From a virus, in IMG/VR virus record IMGVR_UViG_3300020182_000034, positions 1-61,762 of that record: a DNA stretch of 61,762 nucleotides. One strand, written 5' to 3'. The translations under genes and the position numbers were made by a program. This document shows, in pieces, positions 7,663-16,800 of the stretch (positions within the stretch are counted from its first letter, which is position 1; each line of letters opens with the position of its first letter). The notes beneath the pieces were generated by a model. It was not told the origin of the DNA, ran no database searches, and worked only from the letters and a program-made list of their open reading frames with translations.

Positions 7663-9678
7663 TTACGAATATTCGTTTTGAATTGTTAGGGCGTTTCTTG
7701 ATCCAAGGAGGAAGATTCCTCTCGCTTTATCTTCTGGCCCACCAATTTGAGCGGTGAATGTAAGGTCTACCGATTTGTTATCTCCAATGCTTGAGCTAAA
7801 GGACTCTCCTTCAAGAAGGGCTCCTTTGATAACATACTGCATTGCTACAGGGCCATCACCAAGAGGGCTTGGTTCGCGCAAAGTAAATACTAAATCGTGC
7901 TCTTCTGTGTTCCATATTAAGTCAGCTATATTTCCTTCTTTTAAATCTGCCAAAATAGCGTTTACGGATATTGAAACATTTACGGGGTAGTCGAGAACTC
8001 GACTGTATCCGTATGGAGTTCCCAGCCTGTTTAATACAGATCTTGAAAGAGGAACGTCGATACTAAAGCTTTGAATATGGGCTGAACCCGCAACGGAATA
8101 GTCTTCGTTGGGGTCGTCGTTAATTCCCACAACATCTCCATCATTAAAGACGCCAGACTCTTCAATATCCCAATAGTTGGTATCTGAAGCTCCAGGAGTG
8201 TTGTTTTCGTTGCCCGCAGTCAAGGATTTGTAAATTTTTGTTGTTACTTTTTGCCAGTAAGCGGAAGAAGTTAACTTTATATCCGCAGTAATGTCTGTAG
8301 CAATATCAGATAAAACAGCAACTGTCCATCCAGCAGCGCCCGAAGGAGTTCCTACTCCAGCAACTGCTCCACTTGTGCTTTTGTAATACTTGCTGTCCAC
8401 CGCGTCAAAGACTAGGTCTCCCGCGACGTAAGTGGTGGTGTCGTCATAGGCCACTGGCAGTGTATTTATTTTATAATAAGAAGTTGGGGTTGCGGCATCT
8501 TTATAGATTTCATCTTTTGTTAAGGTGAGTGTTCCATCGTTGACCAGCACGCTGTTGATAAAAGTTCCCACTTTTTCGAAGAAATTATCTCCAAGCTTGA
8601 CGTGAACAACCGCCGCATCTGTAAAGTCAATTACGCTACTGCTTGTATCCTGAAGATTAGATAAGCTTAATTTTGTTACCTCTGTTGCTGCAGCTTGCTC
8701 GCTAGTACTAGCCTGCAAAACCTTAACTCTATCTCCAAGTTTGTATTCCTTACTTGACGACCAATCATCAAGATATGGAGCTGAAAAACCTCCAACTGTA
8801 TCTCCATAACCTGCACCCCCTCGAGGGTCATTTCCTGGAAGAAGTTCAAATTCTGCAGCTCGGCCATCTGTTCCAAGAGATAATGTTATATCTCCAGGGC
8901 GCAAACAAGACCAACCTTCTGTTTCCGCATCTGTGTCTGAGGCGCTGTCGTTTAAGACTCCACTAACTGCAGGCGGAATGCTAAACTCAGAACCTTCTAT
9001 AGGTGTACCATAATTTGTATTAACAGCAGGAATCGCAAGGTCTTTTGATCCCACATAACTTCTTAAATTCAATCCATCAACAGTTACATTTGCAGTTGGC
9101 ATGCCTCCTACAGAAGCCTCTATTGAATAATTTGATACAAACCCATTTCCTAAAGCAATAACAGTTTGATTGTCTGTGTCAGAATTACCTACTGCATCAT
9201 GACCTTCGCATGTAGTAAGTATATAAAAGTTTTTTCCTGCTGAATTGATTGCAGCTCCACAAGTAACTCCGTCAACAATTTCGCTTGATAAAGCGCTTTT
9301 GTCTCCAGAAACGTTCATGCCCATTAATTTTTCGTTAATTCCGTTGGTCAAATAATATGAAAAGTCGAGAGTGACTGTGGGCGGCTCAATTGATACAGAA
9401 TCAACACGAGCAAGTTGGCCAAATTGATTAACGTCTTGTCTATTTAAAGAAAAGCTGTAATTTGCGCTTTGTACCCTTCTGAGTTGTTGAATTCCAGTTC
9501 TTACGGACCCTCCTGCCGCGATTGCTTCTGCATCTGTTTTGTGTGTTGTTTTTACAACTGGAGTTGCGTCCCAGTTAGATGATGCGCTAAAATGATCGCC
9601 TGTTGCGTCAACTGTACCAATGTACAGCGCCTCGCTTTGATAAATTACTCTTGCTCGTCCTGGTAGATTGTTTGCCAT
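7663..9678 (-). CDS. Probable major tail tube protein with carbohydrate-binding insertion
   Basis: 671 aa. It follows connector and completion genes in the order expected for a major tail tube protein. The N-terminal half (to ~265) and the last ~150 residues align with the 375-aa paralogue at 6485. Between them, residues ~290-530 form an insertion with CBM5/12-like units: 'WSSSKEYKLGDRVKVLQAS', 'DTTTYVAGDLVFDAVDSKYY' and 'IYKSLTAGNENNTPGASDTN' followed by YW. CBM5/12 modules bind chitin or cellulose-like glycans; in virions such modules usually decorate the surface. The inference is a tube whose subunits expose glycan-binding loops. Low-complexity Asp/Thr stretches in the insertion fit a solvent-exposed position. 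Being divergent in orientation from the chaperone and tape-measure genes is unusual for a lambda-like module. Confidence 0.65.
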   Translation of the reverse strand: MANNLPGRARVIYQSEALYIGTVDATGDHFSASSNWDATPVVKTTHKTDAEAIAAGGSVRTGIQQLRRVQSANYSFSLNRQDVNQFGQLARVDSVSIEPPTVTLDFSYYLTNGINEKLMGMNVSGDKSALSSEIVDGVTCGAAINSAGKNFYILTTCEGHDAVGNSDTDNQTVIALGNGFVSNYSIEASVGGMPTANVTVDGLNLRSYVGSKDLAIPAVNTNYGTPIEGSEFSIPPAVSGVLNDSASDTDAETEGWSCLRPGDITLSLGTDGRAAEFELLPGNDPRGGAGYGDTVGGFSAPYLDDWSSSKEYKLGDRVKVLQASTSEQAAATEVTKLSLSNLQDTSSSVIDFTDAAVVHVKLGDNFFEKVGTFINSVLVNDGTLTLTKDEIYKDAATPTSYYKINTLPVAYDDTTTYVAGDLVFDAVDSKYYKSTSGAVAGVGTPSGAAGWTVAVLSDIATDITADIKLTSSAYWQKVTTKIYKSLTAGNENNTPGASDTNYWDIEESGVFNDGDVVGINDDPNEDYSVAGSAHIQSFSIDVPLSRSVLNRLGTPYGYSRVLDYPVNVSISVNAILADLKEGNIADLIWNTEEHDLVFTLREPSPLGDGPVAMQYVIKGALLEGESFSSSIGDNKSVDLTFTAQIGGPEDKARGIFLLGSRNALTIQNEYS

Positions 9679-9710
9679 AATATTGTTTGATTAAAAATTG
9701 GTTTCTGTTA

Positions 9711-9719
9711 ATGTTACAT
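9711..9719 (-). promoter_or_regulatory. Weak match to the late promoter motif (ATGTAACAT)
   Basis: In the 68-bp gap before the tube gene the minus strand reads AAAAAATGTAACATTAAC. This resembles the AAAAACTGTGTAATACATTAAA context before the fibre gene at 2482, but lacks the GTGTA core. A strongly expressed tube gene would be expected to have its own promoter; the assignment is weak. Confidence 0.2.
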
Positions 9720-9746
9720 TTTTTCTATAAGAAAGGGAAGAAAATT

Positions 9747-10595
9747 TTATGATCTAGAGTATCTTAAGCTCGTAACTTCAAAATCTACGAATCCAGCAAA
9801 CAGGGACGAGTCTACATTTTTACTTACCCTGTCGCTTAATTTTGAAACTCTTGACTGCTCGACGTGAAATAATGGGCGCCTTTGTAGGGAAATGAATTGT
9901 TTGTAATTAAAGTCTATAACGTCTCCATATTCATTCAATGGATAATCTTCAAAATTTAATTTAGCGAAAACTTCGTTCTTTGCGTCTGCAAAAACAGACA
10001 GTGCTCCGTCAAGTTGATAGGTATTATCTGCAAAAATAACACATCTTATACTTGTTGTTGTTTTATCTTCTCCTCCAAACGCATAGGGTTCGTTTTCTGA
10101 AAGCTCTGGATTAACAAAGATCGCGGGTACAACTTGTTTGTATGGAGCTATTCCTGCAAGCTCTTGTTTGAATCGCCCATTGGTATCGAATTTACTTTCA
10201 ACAATTAACTGCTCTTCTGTTTGGTTTGTTATATAAAAATTAAAATCTTTTACCGCGTACGATCCTTGGAGCGTTGTTTTATTCGCCGGAAATGTTGAGT
10301 CCATAATGACCCTTCCATTATCAAAATCAAACATTAAATTGTGGTCACCGCGATTAATTGGGCTTCCGTTATCAAGGATTTGAGTGGGTATATTTGCGCC
10401 CTCTATACTTGAATCATAAACCCATTGTTTGTGTGGACTGCTGTACGATACTAGTCCTGCAGCAAGCCTGTCGTCAGATGTGTTTGGATAAAGAGTAGAG
10501 GTGTAATTAGTATAAGCTTCGGCCTTGCTTGTTATAAAGTGATCCGCCCATAACATAAAGCTTGTTGTTAGTTCGTGTTGAAATTGAGGTTTCAT
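9747..10595 (-). CDS. Tail completion or terminator-type structural protein
   Basis: 282 aa, soluble, no recognised motif. The N-terminus 'MKPQFQHELTTSFMLWADHF' is followed by beta-rich sequence. Its ATG directly abuts the stop of the neck gene upstream, and the major tube gene follows after 68 bp. In siphovirus modules the slot between neck/connector and tube genes is normally filled by a tail terminator or completion protein, and that is the basis of the call. It is longer than typical terminators (~130-200 aa). No sequence feature proves the function. Confidence 0.4.
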   Translation of the reverse strand: MKPQFQHELTTSFMLWADHFITSKAEAYTNYTSTLYPNTSDDRLAAGLVSYSSPHKQWVYDSSIEGANIPTQILDNGSPINRGDHNLMFDFDNGRVIMDSTFPANKTTLQGSYAVKDFNFYITNQTEEQLIVESKFDTNGRFKQELAGIAPYKQVVPAIFVNPELSENEPYAFGGEDKTTTSIRCVIFADNTYQLDGALSVFADAKNEVFAKLNFEDYPLNEYGDVIDFNYKQFISLQRRPLFHVEQSRVSKLSDRVSKNVDSSLFAGFVDFEVTSLRYSRS

Positions 10596-11219
10596 TTAAA
10601 AATATTTTTTAGATACTCTTGAAGCGTCTATAGAAATTAGGTCGTGCTCGAAAGAATTCAACAAGGATATCACATATGGTATTTTAACTCTACCTCCTGC
10701 GCTTAATTTTGTATTTTGTATTCCCACTTCGGATCTACTTACACTTGATTTTTTATGCATGTACTGACCTAAATTAGGAATCCCCGCTCCCTCCAACTCT
10801 CGAAGCCAGCTCGAACCTTTAGCCCAAGGCATTGGTGTCATTTTATACAAGTCCCTGGCAGAAGGAGCTGATACGGTATAACTCCACGTGAACCCCATAT
10901 TACTAAACTTTCTGTATTTCAAAAAAATATTTATTTTTTCAAGCGACCTCTCTATGTCTGCGATGGGATCTGCGCCGCTATCGAAACCTATAAAGCCAAA
11001 TAAATTTCCACGAGGAACAGAGTTTGATACGTTTGAGGCTGAGGGGCCACCCTTGAGCTCTCTAGTTACTGGGTGATTTAAAAAATCATTCATAAATTTT
11101 CTGTGCAAATCTCTAAATTGTTTTTCCAACATCATTCTTACTTCTGAATTTATGCTGTTGTTTTTTTGCAACTCTTTCTTGATTGCAATTTTTAGATTCC
11201 TACTGATTGGCGCAGACAT
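10596..11219 (-). CDS. Putative neck / head-tail connector protein
   Basis: 207 aa. The start overlaps the stop of the connector gene upstream by one base (TAATG on the minus strand). The N-terminal ~60 residues are helical and basic ('IKKELQKNNSINSEVRMMLE'), followed by a Gly/Ser-rich stretch and a beta-rich C-terminal half. Size, charge and position resemble HK97 gp10-type or neck proteins, but I see no diagnostic residues. It probably takes part in joining the tail to the head together with the two adjacent small genes. Confidence 0.4.
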   Translation of the reverse strand: MSAPISRNLKIAIKKELQKNNSINSEVRMMLEKQFRDLHRKFMNDFLNHPVTRELKGGPSASNVSNSVPRGNLFGFIGFDSGADPIADIERSLEKINIFLKYRKFSNMGFTWSYTVSAPSARDLYKMTPMPWAKGSSWLRELEGAGIPNLGQYMHKKSSVSRSEVGIQNTKLSAGGRVKIPYVISLLNSFEHDLISIDASRVSKKYF

Positions 11220-11680
11220 TATACTTCAATAGGTCTTAAAAATAAAGTATTAAATTGAACCACATCAAAAAGTCCATGAGGCCTTGGGTCCGATTCAATG
11301 TGAAACATTCTTCCATCCAGCTCAATTCTTTTTGAATCTTTTATATATTTATAGTCTTCTATCTTTAATTTGATTCTTACCATACTGTTTGGGTCTGGCC
11401 TTGTAACCTTGACTTGGGCGTCTGTTTCTCCAAAATATTCCAAACTTCTATCTGAGTCGTAACGAATTCTTGCCTTAAAGATCCTTTTTACGGGAACGTT
11501 TTCTATACTTGTTGTCTGCGATCCTCCTGAGTTGTACAAATAATTATAATTAGGGTCCGTGCTGATTATAACTTTTTGAGCTTCTTTGTATACCACGACG
11601 TCTCTTCCGAACGTGTCGTGAAGGTCGAGTAGGTTCGCCGCAATATGGGCTCTATCTGATGATGATAAGAATTTTGCCAT
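11219..11680 (-). CDS. Putative head-tail connector / closure protein
   Basis: 153 aa from the ATG at 11680. The frame can be extended to a GTG at 11788, but that extension would overlap the divergent gene and contains a Cys/Tyr-rich stretch unlike the rest. A GTGTA motif and an AT-rich spacer sit immediately before 11680, supporting this start. The protein is beta-rich in its second half ('VPVKRIFKARIRYDSD', 'RIELDGRMFHIESDPRPHG', 'VVQFNTLFLRPIEV'), the pattern of small head-tail joining proteins. It is the first gene of the leftward connector-tube group. Confidence 0.45.
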   Translation of the reverse strand: MAKFLSSSDRAHIAANLLDLHDTFGRDVVVYKEAQKVIISTDPNYNYLYNSGGSQTTSIENVPVKRIFKARIRYDSDRSLEYFGETDAQVKVTRPDPNSMVRIKLKIEDYKYIKDSKRIELDGRMFHIESDPRPHGLFDVVQFNTLFLRPIEV

Positions 11681-11685
11681 GAACA

Positions 11686-11694
11686 CTTTTACAC
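11686..11694 (-). promoter_or_regulatory. Candidate late promoter motif GTGTAAAAG
   Basis: Minus-strand TTTAGTGTAAAAGTGTTC lies directly before the ATG at 11680, with the motif ending 5 nt from the start. An A-tract precedes it. It is one of a divergent pair in the 72-bp space between 11680 and 11753. Confidence 0.4.
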
Positions 11695-11709
11695 TAAAGA
11701 TTTTTTTTT

Positions 11710-11718
11710 GTGTATATC
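11710..11718 (+). promoter_or_regulatory. Candidate late promoter motif GTGTATATC of the main tail operon
   Basis: A run of nine T residues is followed by GTGTATATC, 34 nt before the ATG at 11753. It would start the long rightward tail operon. The motif overlaps a perfect 12-bp palindrome (11713-11724). Confidence 0.45.
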
Positions 11719-11724
11719 GATATA
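11713..11724. promoter_or_regulatory. 12-bp perfect palindrome TATATCGATATA in the divergent promoter region
   Basis: TATATCGATATA is its own reverse complement and overlaps the GTGTATATC motif. It lies near the centre of the 72-bp space between the leftward connector genes and the rightward tail operon. It could be a protein-binding site controlling both directions. Short AT-rich palindromes also arise by chance, so the role is speculative. Confidence 0.25.
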
Positions 11725-11752
11725 GGTACAAGGATCTACAACAATAATATAT

Positions 11753-12040
11753 ATGGACGCAGAAGACATTTTTAAAAAATGTTGCCACAGGAATACGGTT
11801 TCCCTTTTTAAGGGTTTCCTCGTTATGCTTGAGGATTTACATAAGGAGCATCAAATCAACTTTAATAAATTAAGAAATAATTTACCAGAAGGCTGCGTGC
11901 CTCTCGTTGATCAAGCAGACTACTTTAGTTTTGATAAATTACAACATCTTAGAAAGAGAACTCTAGATATTGGCAATGAAACTATTAGAAATATCGAAAT
12001 GGATTTAGATAATTATACTATAGGCTTTACATTTAAATAA
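11753..12040 (+). CDS. Small tail-operon protein of unknown function
   Basis: 95 aa, ATG start, mostly helical and charged, with a Cys pair near the N-terminus (KKCCHRN). I do not recognise the family. It is the first gene of the rightward tail operon and is followed after 11 nt by the first tail-assembly chaperone, so a role in tail assembly or in connecting to the head is plausible. The gene is not a shadow: it is the only open frame here, and spacing to the next gene is operon-like. Confidence 0.6.
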   Translation: MDAEDIFKKCCHRNTVSLFKGFLVMLEDLHKEHQINFNKLRNNLPEGCVPLVDQADYFSFDKLQHLRKRTLDIGNETIRNIEMDLDNYTIGFTFK

Positions 12041-12051
12041 CAAGAAAAATT

Positions 12052-12861
12052 ATGTCAGACACAGCAACTCCTACAATTAACGATACCCGCAAAAAGATGC
12101 GCGAAATTTACAGCTTCACTTTTGAAAAAGAAGAGAAGTTTAAAAAAACAGAAACGAAAAAGGTAATCAACCCCGAAACTAAAGAAGAAGAAGAATTGTC
12201 TGTCACCAAAGAAGTTTCTGAAGCAGTTCCTTACAGGTTGATTATGAAGCAACCAACACGAAGACAGATCGAGGACGCGGAGTTAGAGTTTAGTGTTGAG
12301 ATGAGCAACTGCATCAAGCGGGGAATACTCACCAAGGCAATGCTTGCTAAAAAATATAGTGATACAGGAGGCCTTCTTGCCGAAGAAGATGCAAAAGCTT
12401 TAACTAAAATGTACGTCGAGTACGGACAGCTTTCTCAGGAAAGTGAAAAGCTTCAAATCAAGAACGTCAAAACAGATAAGGATACCGAACGCCTAAAGGA
12501 AATTTCTGGAGAAATAGCTCTTTTAAGAAAAGATATTATTGGCGTAGAAACATCGTACTCAAATTTATTTAATCACACTGCGGATGTGCGAGCTGAGAAT
12601 AAGGTTATTCAATGGTATATATTAAATCTCACTTTCGTTCAAAAAGGTGATGAAGAAGGGATGAATCCTTTGTTTGAGGGTCGAGACTTTGAGCAAAAGC
12701 TTCAAGTGTATTACGACCTCGAAGAGGAGGGTAATGACCTTTATGACATAGTTGGCGGCAAGGTCGCTGCGTTTTTTAGTTTCTGGTATTACAGTTCTGG
12801 CGCGGTATCGACCGAGGACTTTAAGAAGTTGGATGACGATATTGAAAGCGGTAGTATTTAA
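12052..12861 (+). CDS. Tail assembly chaperone (lambda gpG position)
   Basis: 269 aa, strongly acidic and Lys/Glu-rich, with a helical middle ('KLQIKNVKTDKDTERLKEIS') and the C-terminal acidic end 'KKLDDDIESGSI'. It lies two genes before the tape measure, the invariant position of tail assembly chaperones in long-tailed phages. It should bind the tape measure and recruit tube subunits. The next gene is in the -1 frame and starts 5 nt after this stop. No classical slippery heptamer is visible at the junction, so a G/GT-type frameshift is not supported; separate initiation looks more likely. Confidence 0.6.
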   Translation: MSDTATPTINDTRKKMREIYSFTFEKEEKFKKTETKKVINPETKEEEELSVTKEVSEAVPYRLIMKQPTRRQIEDAELEFSVEMSNCIKRGILTKAMLAKKYSDTGGLLAEEDAKALTKMYVEYGQLSQESEKLQIKNVKTDKDTERLKEISGEIALLRKDIIGVETSYSNLFNHTADVRAENKVIQWYILNLTFVQKGDEEGMNPLFEGRDFEQKLQVYYDLEEEGNDLYDIVGGKVAAFFSFWYYSSGAVSTEDFKKLDDDIESGSI

Positions 12862-12866
12862 TATAT

Positions 12867-13853
12867 GTGGAATCGACCAAGCGCAGGAAAATATTTAGGG
12901 ATGTAGTTCGAGGATACTCGACCACTACTCTAGACGAAGACTTTATTTATATAAAGCACTTGACTCCGCACGACCAAGTCGAGTTGGAGGAAATTGAAGA
13001 GAGCTATTTTAATATAGCTCTGCGCAAGGGTGTGCCCACGGAAGAAGATATGGTTATGTATCTCACAAGCGAGGGTCAATGGACCGACGCTGACGAAAAG
13101 GTTATTTCTGATACAACCATGTATCTTGAAAGTTTAAAAAAGGCCTTGGATAAGATCATACTCAAGCGAGATATGGACCGACAAAGAAGCATTATAAAAA
13201 AAGAAGAGCAAAAGCTTCAAGAAAAGCAAATACAAAAAATTAATTTAATAGGAAATACTTGTGAGAAATATGCAAAAGAAAGATTAAATGATTTTTATAT
13301 GATTAAAAGTTTTTATAAAGATAAAGATTTATTGATTCCTTTGTTTAGTCAGAATGAATTTGATGAATTAGAGCATCAAGATCTTAAACGAGTGATTAAT
13401 ATTTACAACGATATATTTCTAGGATTTAATGAAGAAAATATACAACATACTATATTAGAAGATTTTTATAATCCATATTTAAGTTTTGCTGAAGATAGTA
13501 TGCAATTTTATGGCAAGCCGTTTTGTAATTTAACATATAATCAAATAAGATTAATAGTTTATACTAGAGTGTTTAAAAATATATTTGATAATAATGAAAA
13601 TATACCAGATAACATAAGAAAAGATCCCGCGAAACTGTTGGAGTTTGGGGGTTCATCTAGGGAGGAGCGGGACAAGGTAAGTGAGAAATTATCTAACGGC
13701 AGCGCAGGAACTCTTGTTGGCGCGACGGATGAGGATTATGAAAACCTTGGAATCGAAAAACCCAAGGGGGGAATAAGTCTTCACGAAGAAGCCAAAAAGA
13801 AAGGCGGAACTTTAAATATGGAAGATTTAATGAAATTACATGGAGTAGGATAG
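12867..13853 (+). CDS. Second tail assembly chaperone (lambda gpG-T-like position)
   Basis: 328 aa from a GTG start at 12867; a nearby ATG at 12865 is in another frame and closes quickly. The frame upstream is closed by TAG at 12852. The protein is highly charged, with a long Lys/Gln/Glu helix near residues 95-125 ('KRDMDRQRSIIKKEEQKLQE') and a Gly/Lys-rich C-terminal tail. It immediately precedes the tape measure, the place of the second (T) chaperone component. Bases ~13180-13620 are noticeably more AT-rich than both flanks, with T/A-ending codons, suggesting a recombined segment in the middle of the gene. Confidence 0.5.
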   Translation: MESTKRRKIFRDVVRGYSTTTLDEDFIYIKHLTPHDQVELEEIEESYFNIALRKGVPTEEDMVMYLTSEGQWTDADEKVISDTTMYLESLKKALDKIILKRDMDRQRSIIKKEEQKLQEKQIQKINLIGNTCEKYAKERLNDFYMIKSFYKDKDLLIPLFSQNEFDELEHQDLKRVINIYNDIFLGFNEENIQHTILEDFYNPYLSFAEDSMQFYGKPFCNLTYNQIRLIVYTRVFKNIFDNNENIPDNIRKDPAKLLEFGGSSREERDKVSEKLSNGSAGTLVGATDEDYENLGIEKPKGGISLHEEAKKKGGTLNMEDLMKLHGVG

Positions 13854-13858
13854 TTTTG

Positions 13859-13867
13859 GTGTATAAA
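13859..13867 (+). promoter_or_regulatory. Candidate late promoter motif GTGTATAAA before the tape measure
   Basis: GTGTATAAATAC lies 24 nt upstream of the tape-measure ATG, directly after the stop of the chaperone gene. It contains TATAAATA, the T4 late-promoter core, as well as the GTGTA signature of this phage. Confidence 0.4.
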
Positions 13868-13889
13868 TACCTTATAACGGAATAAGGTA
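13868..13889 (+). promoter_or_regulatory. Hairpin enclosing the ribosome-binding site of the tape measure gene
   Basis: TACCTTAT (13868-13875) and ATAAGGTA (13882-13889) are perfect 8-bp complements around a 6-nt loop (AACGGA). The 3' arm contains AAGG, the only Shine-Dalgarno-like sequence before the ATG at 13892. Folding would hide the ribosome-binding site and could lower tape-measure translation relative to the chaperones, which must be in excess. No U-run follows, so it is not an intrinsic terminator. Confidence 0.45.
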
Positions 13890-13891
13890 AT

Positions 13892-16800
13892 ATGTCTATA
13901 AATCTCAATGTAACAGGTAATACGCAACCGCTTGAAGCGGCTGTTAATGCTGCGATAAATCGTATTCGCAAGACGCCGATTAAAATAACCGTAGATGACA
14001 AGGGAGCTACTCAGCCGCTTGGAAATATGAAGCGCGGAGCTGACGAGTTCAGTAAGTCGATGGAAGCGGCTAACTCTCGTATTATTGCTTTTGGTGCGAG
14101 TATGGCGATAATTAATGGAGTAGCTGACGGCTTTAAAGCTTTAGTTAAAAACGTAGTCGAGGTCGAAAAAGCTCTTGCTGATATCAATGTAGTGATGAAT
14201 TTATCTACAGCGAATTTAGAAAAATTCTCAAACGGATTGTTTAAAACCGCCAAAGAAACTGGAGCAGCTTTTAACGTTGCCGCTGAAGCAGCTACCGAGT
14301 ATGCCCGTCAAGGCTTAACGATGGAAGAGTCTTTAAAAAGAACTCGAGATGCTCTTATTTTGACTCGATTAACTGGGATGGATTCTGCAAACGCAGTAAA
14401 AGCTTTGACTGCAGCCATGAATACTTATGGAGACCAAATAAAAGATACCACCGAATTGGTAAGTAAATTTGCCGCTGTTGATGTTAAATTTGCGGTTAGC
14501 GCTGAGGATTTTGCGGATGCTATATCTCGTACTGGACAAGCAGCAAGAAGCGCTGGAGTAGATATTGATGAATTGGTTGGTCTTGTTACTGCAGCTCAAC
14601 AACAAACCGCTCGAGGCGGTAAAGTGATCGGAAATTCTTTTAAAACGATATTTACTCGGATCGGAAGGTCGGACACTCTTAATCAATTAGAAAATTTAGG
14701 TATCGCTGTAAGAGACCTAGAAGGTAACACTCTTGGAGCGAAAAGAATTTTAACAGATCTAGCCAATACTTTCGACAAACTTACAGCTTCTCAACAGAAT
14801 CAAATCGCACAAACAGTTGGTGGAGTTTTTCAAATCAACGTATTGAAAGCTGTGCTGAGTGACGCCGCAAAGCAAAACGGTATACTTGCAAACGCTACTC
14901 AAATTTCTTCAGGAGCTACTACAGAAGCAATAGATAAAAACGATCAATTAAGACAGACTATGTCTGCAATGGCCACAGAAACCGGACTAGCTTTAAAGGA
15001 ATTAAGTGCACAGATTGGAGAAATTATGCTTGCTCCAGGAATGGAAAAGGTTTTGAATGTTTTTAAGGGATTGGCTGAAGGAGCAAATGAAATGCTCGGC
15101 GGTGGAGAATCCACTGGTAGCGATTTCGCTCAAGGTTTTTTAAAGGGCTTGGGTAATATCATAACTGGTCCAGGGTTGGTCGTTATTTCCGCAGTATTTA
15201 TAAAGTTATTTGCTAAAGCTTTGGTTTATGCGAATCAAAGTCTGAAATCTTTAATTGGGGTGACAAGCGAAGCTCACAAGCAAAAGGCAATACAAACTTC
15301 TCTTGTTACTTTGTTTGGGCAAAACGCAGCGATCAGTAAGGAAATGTTGCGAACCGATATTTCCAGAACAGAAAAAGAAAGAATAATTCTTGGGCTTTTA
15401 AAGGCACAAGTTATAGAGGCTAATATGTTAAACTCTGTATCGAAAAGTGTTGCCGGCGGTTTATATACAAGAGGGTATAACGCAAACCTTGCTCCTCGAA
15501 AGGGAAGAGCCGGCGGACACGTTCCAAATTTTGCAGATCCAGAACGCGAGCAAGCTGCGCGGGGAGGATATGCGGCCGGAACAATTCGTTCGATGAATAT
15601 GCCTGGCGAAGGTTCGGTTATATACAACAGCGCAGAAAAAGTAAAGAATTTCAAAGGCATGAGCCAACCTGCAATTATGCCTCCTCATTCAAGCAAGGCT
15701 GGAAAAAACTATCAGCAAGCATTTGGGGATGTTCATGGATTCGATCCATATGCTGCGGGGGGGCATGTGCCGAACTTTGCGCGAAAAAAATCAACCAAAA
15801 CCGCTCATATCAACCAAGACTCTGCAAAATATATTGGATTGACCGCTTCAAACTCTAACGATAGAATGGGAAGCCTTTTCGCAACCGCTGGAAAGGGACA
15901 GAGCAATGTTTTTGACGCCAATAATGAACCATATAAAAAGGCCGCCCTTAAGTCTAAGGGCGCAAAAATAGACTATGAATTTTATTCTTTAGACGACTCT
16001 GAAAAAAGGAAATATTACAATTCAAAAGTAGAATCTGGACTAAAGGAAGATTTGCAGCGAGCTAGCCATGGAATAATGAATCAGCTTCTTAAAACTTTAT
16101 CTTCTAAAGATCAAAATTTTATAGCAAAAAAAGCGGATTTAAGTAAAGATTTACCCGAGAATAAAATGTCTGTTTCTGCTGGACACATTTTTGAAGCTGC
16201 AGCAAAAACTATACTTAGATCAATTGGAGCTGAGTCCGCTATTCCTGAGAGAGCCTCTGCAAGAATAGATTTTTTAAAAAACCAAGAACTTTACGAGCTT
16301 TTCGGAGTCAAAGGAGATAAGGGGTCGGGAGGCGCAGAGGCTAAACTAAATAACAATAAAAGAAATGCAAAAAGTTTTGCAAGAAAAATATACGATCTAG
16401 AGATTGGCAGTAAGGGCGCCACTTCTTTTAGTAAAACTTCTAAATTACCAAAACCCAAGGCGTCAAATTCCAGACCGTTTTTTCAGCCACAACTAATGGG
16501 TAATAATGCCGAAGGCCACATTCCCAACTTCGCCAATCCACTCTCAGATGCAATAGGTCGAGAAAAAGCTGCTGGCGTTCCAGTTTCGCAAATCCGCGTT
16601 GGCTCTCACCCAGCCCTTATGGGCAAAAGTAATCCAATTGGTTTAGGCGTAACTAATACACACGATGAACCAAACGGTCTGCGCGATGTAATTGGTGCAG
16701 CAGGCGGGTTTGTGCCGAATTATGCAGAGCCCGGCTTCCAAAGAACAGATGTAAACATTAAAGGCAGGAGAAAGCAAGATAAGCTTGTCGAAAAATTAAA

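Noticed and set aside
8676-8966. Overlapping small frames on both strands within the tube gene insertion
   Set aside because: Low-complexity Asp/Thr/Ala-coding DNA leaves other frames open; no start signals or conserved motifs.
11681-11788. N-terminal extension of the connector protein to a GTG at 11788
   Set aside because: It would run through the divergent promoter region and into the opposite gene, and its Cys/Tyr-rich translation is unlike a conserved start.
12840-12880. Programmed -1 frameshift joining the two tail chaperones
   Set aside because: Frames would fit a -1 shift, but the overlap window is only a few bases and has no X-XXY-YYZ heptamer; a GTG start at 12867 explains the second gene.
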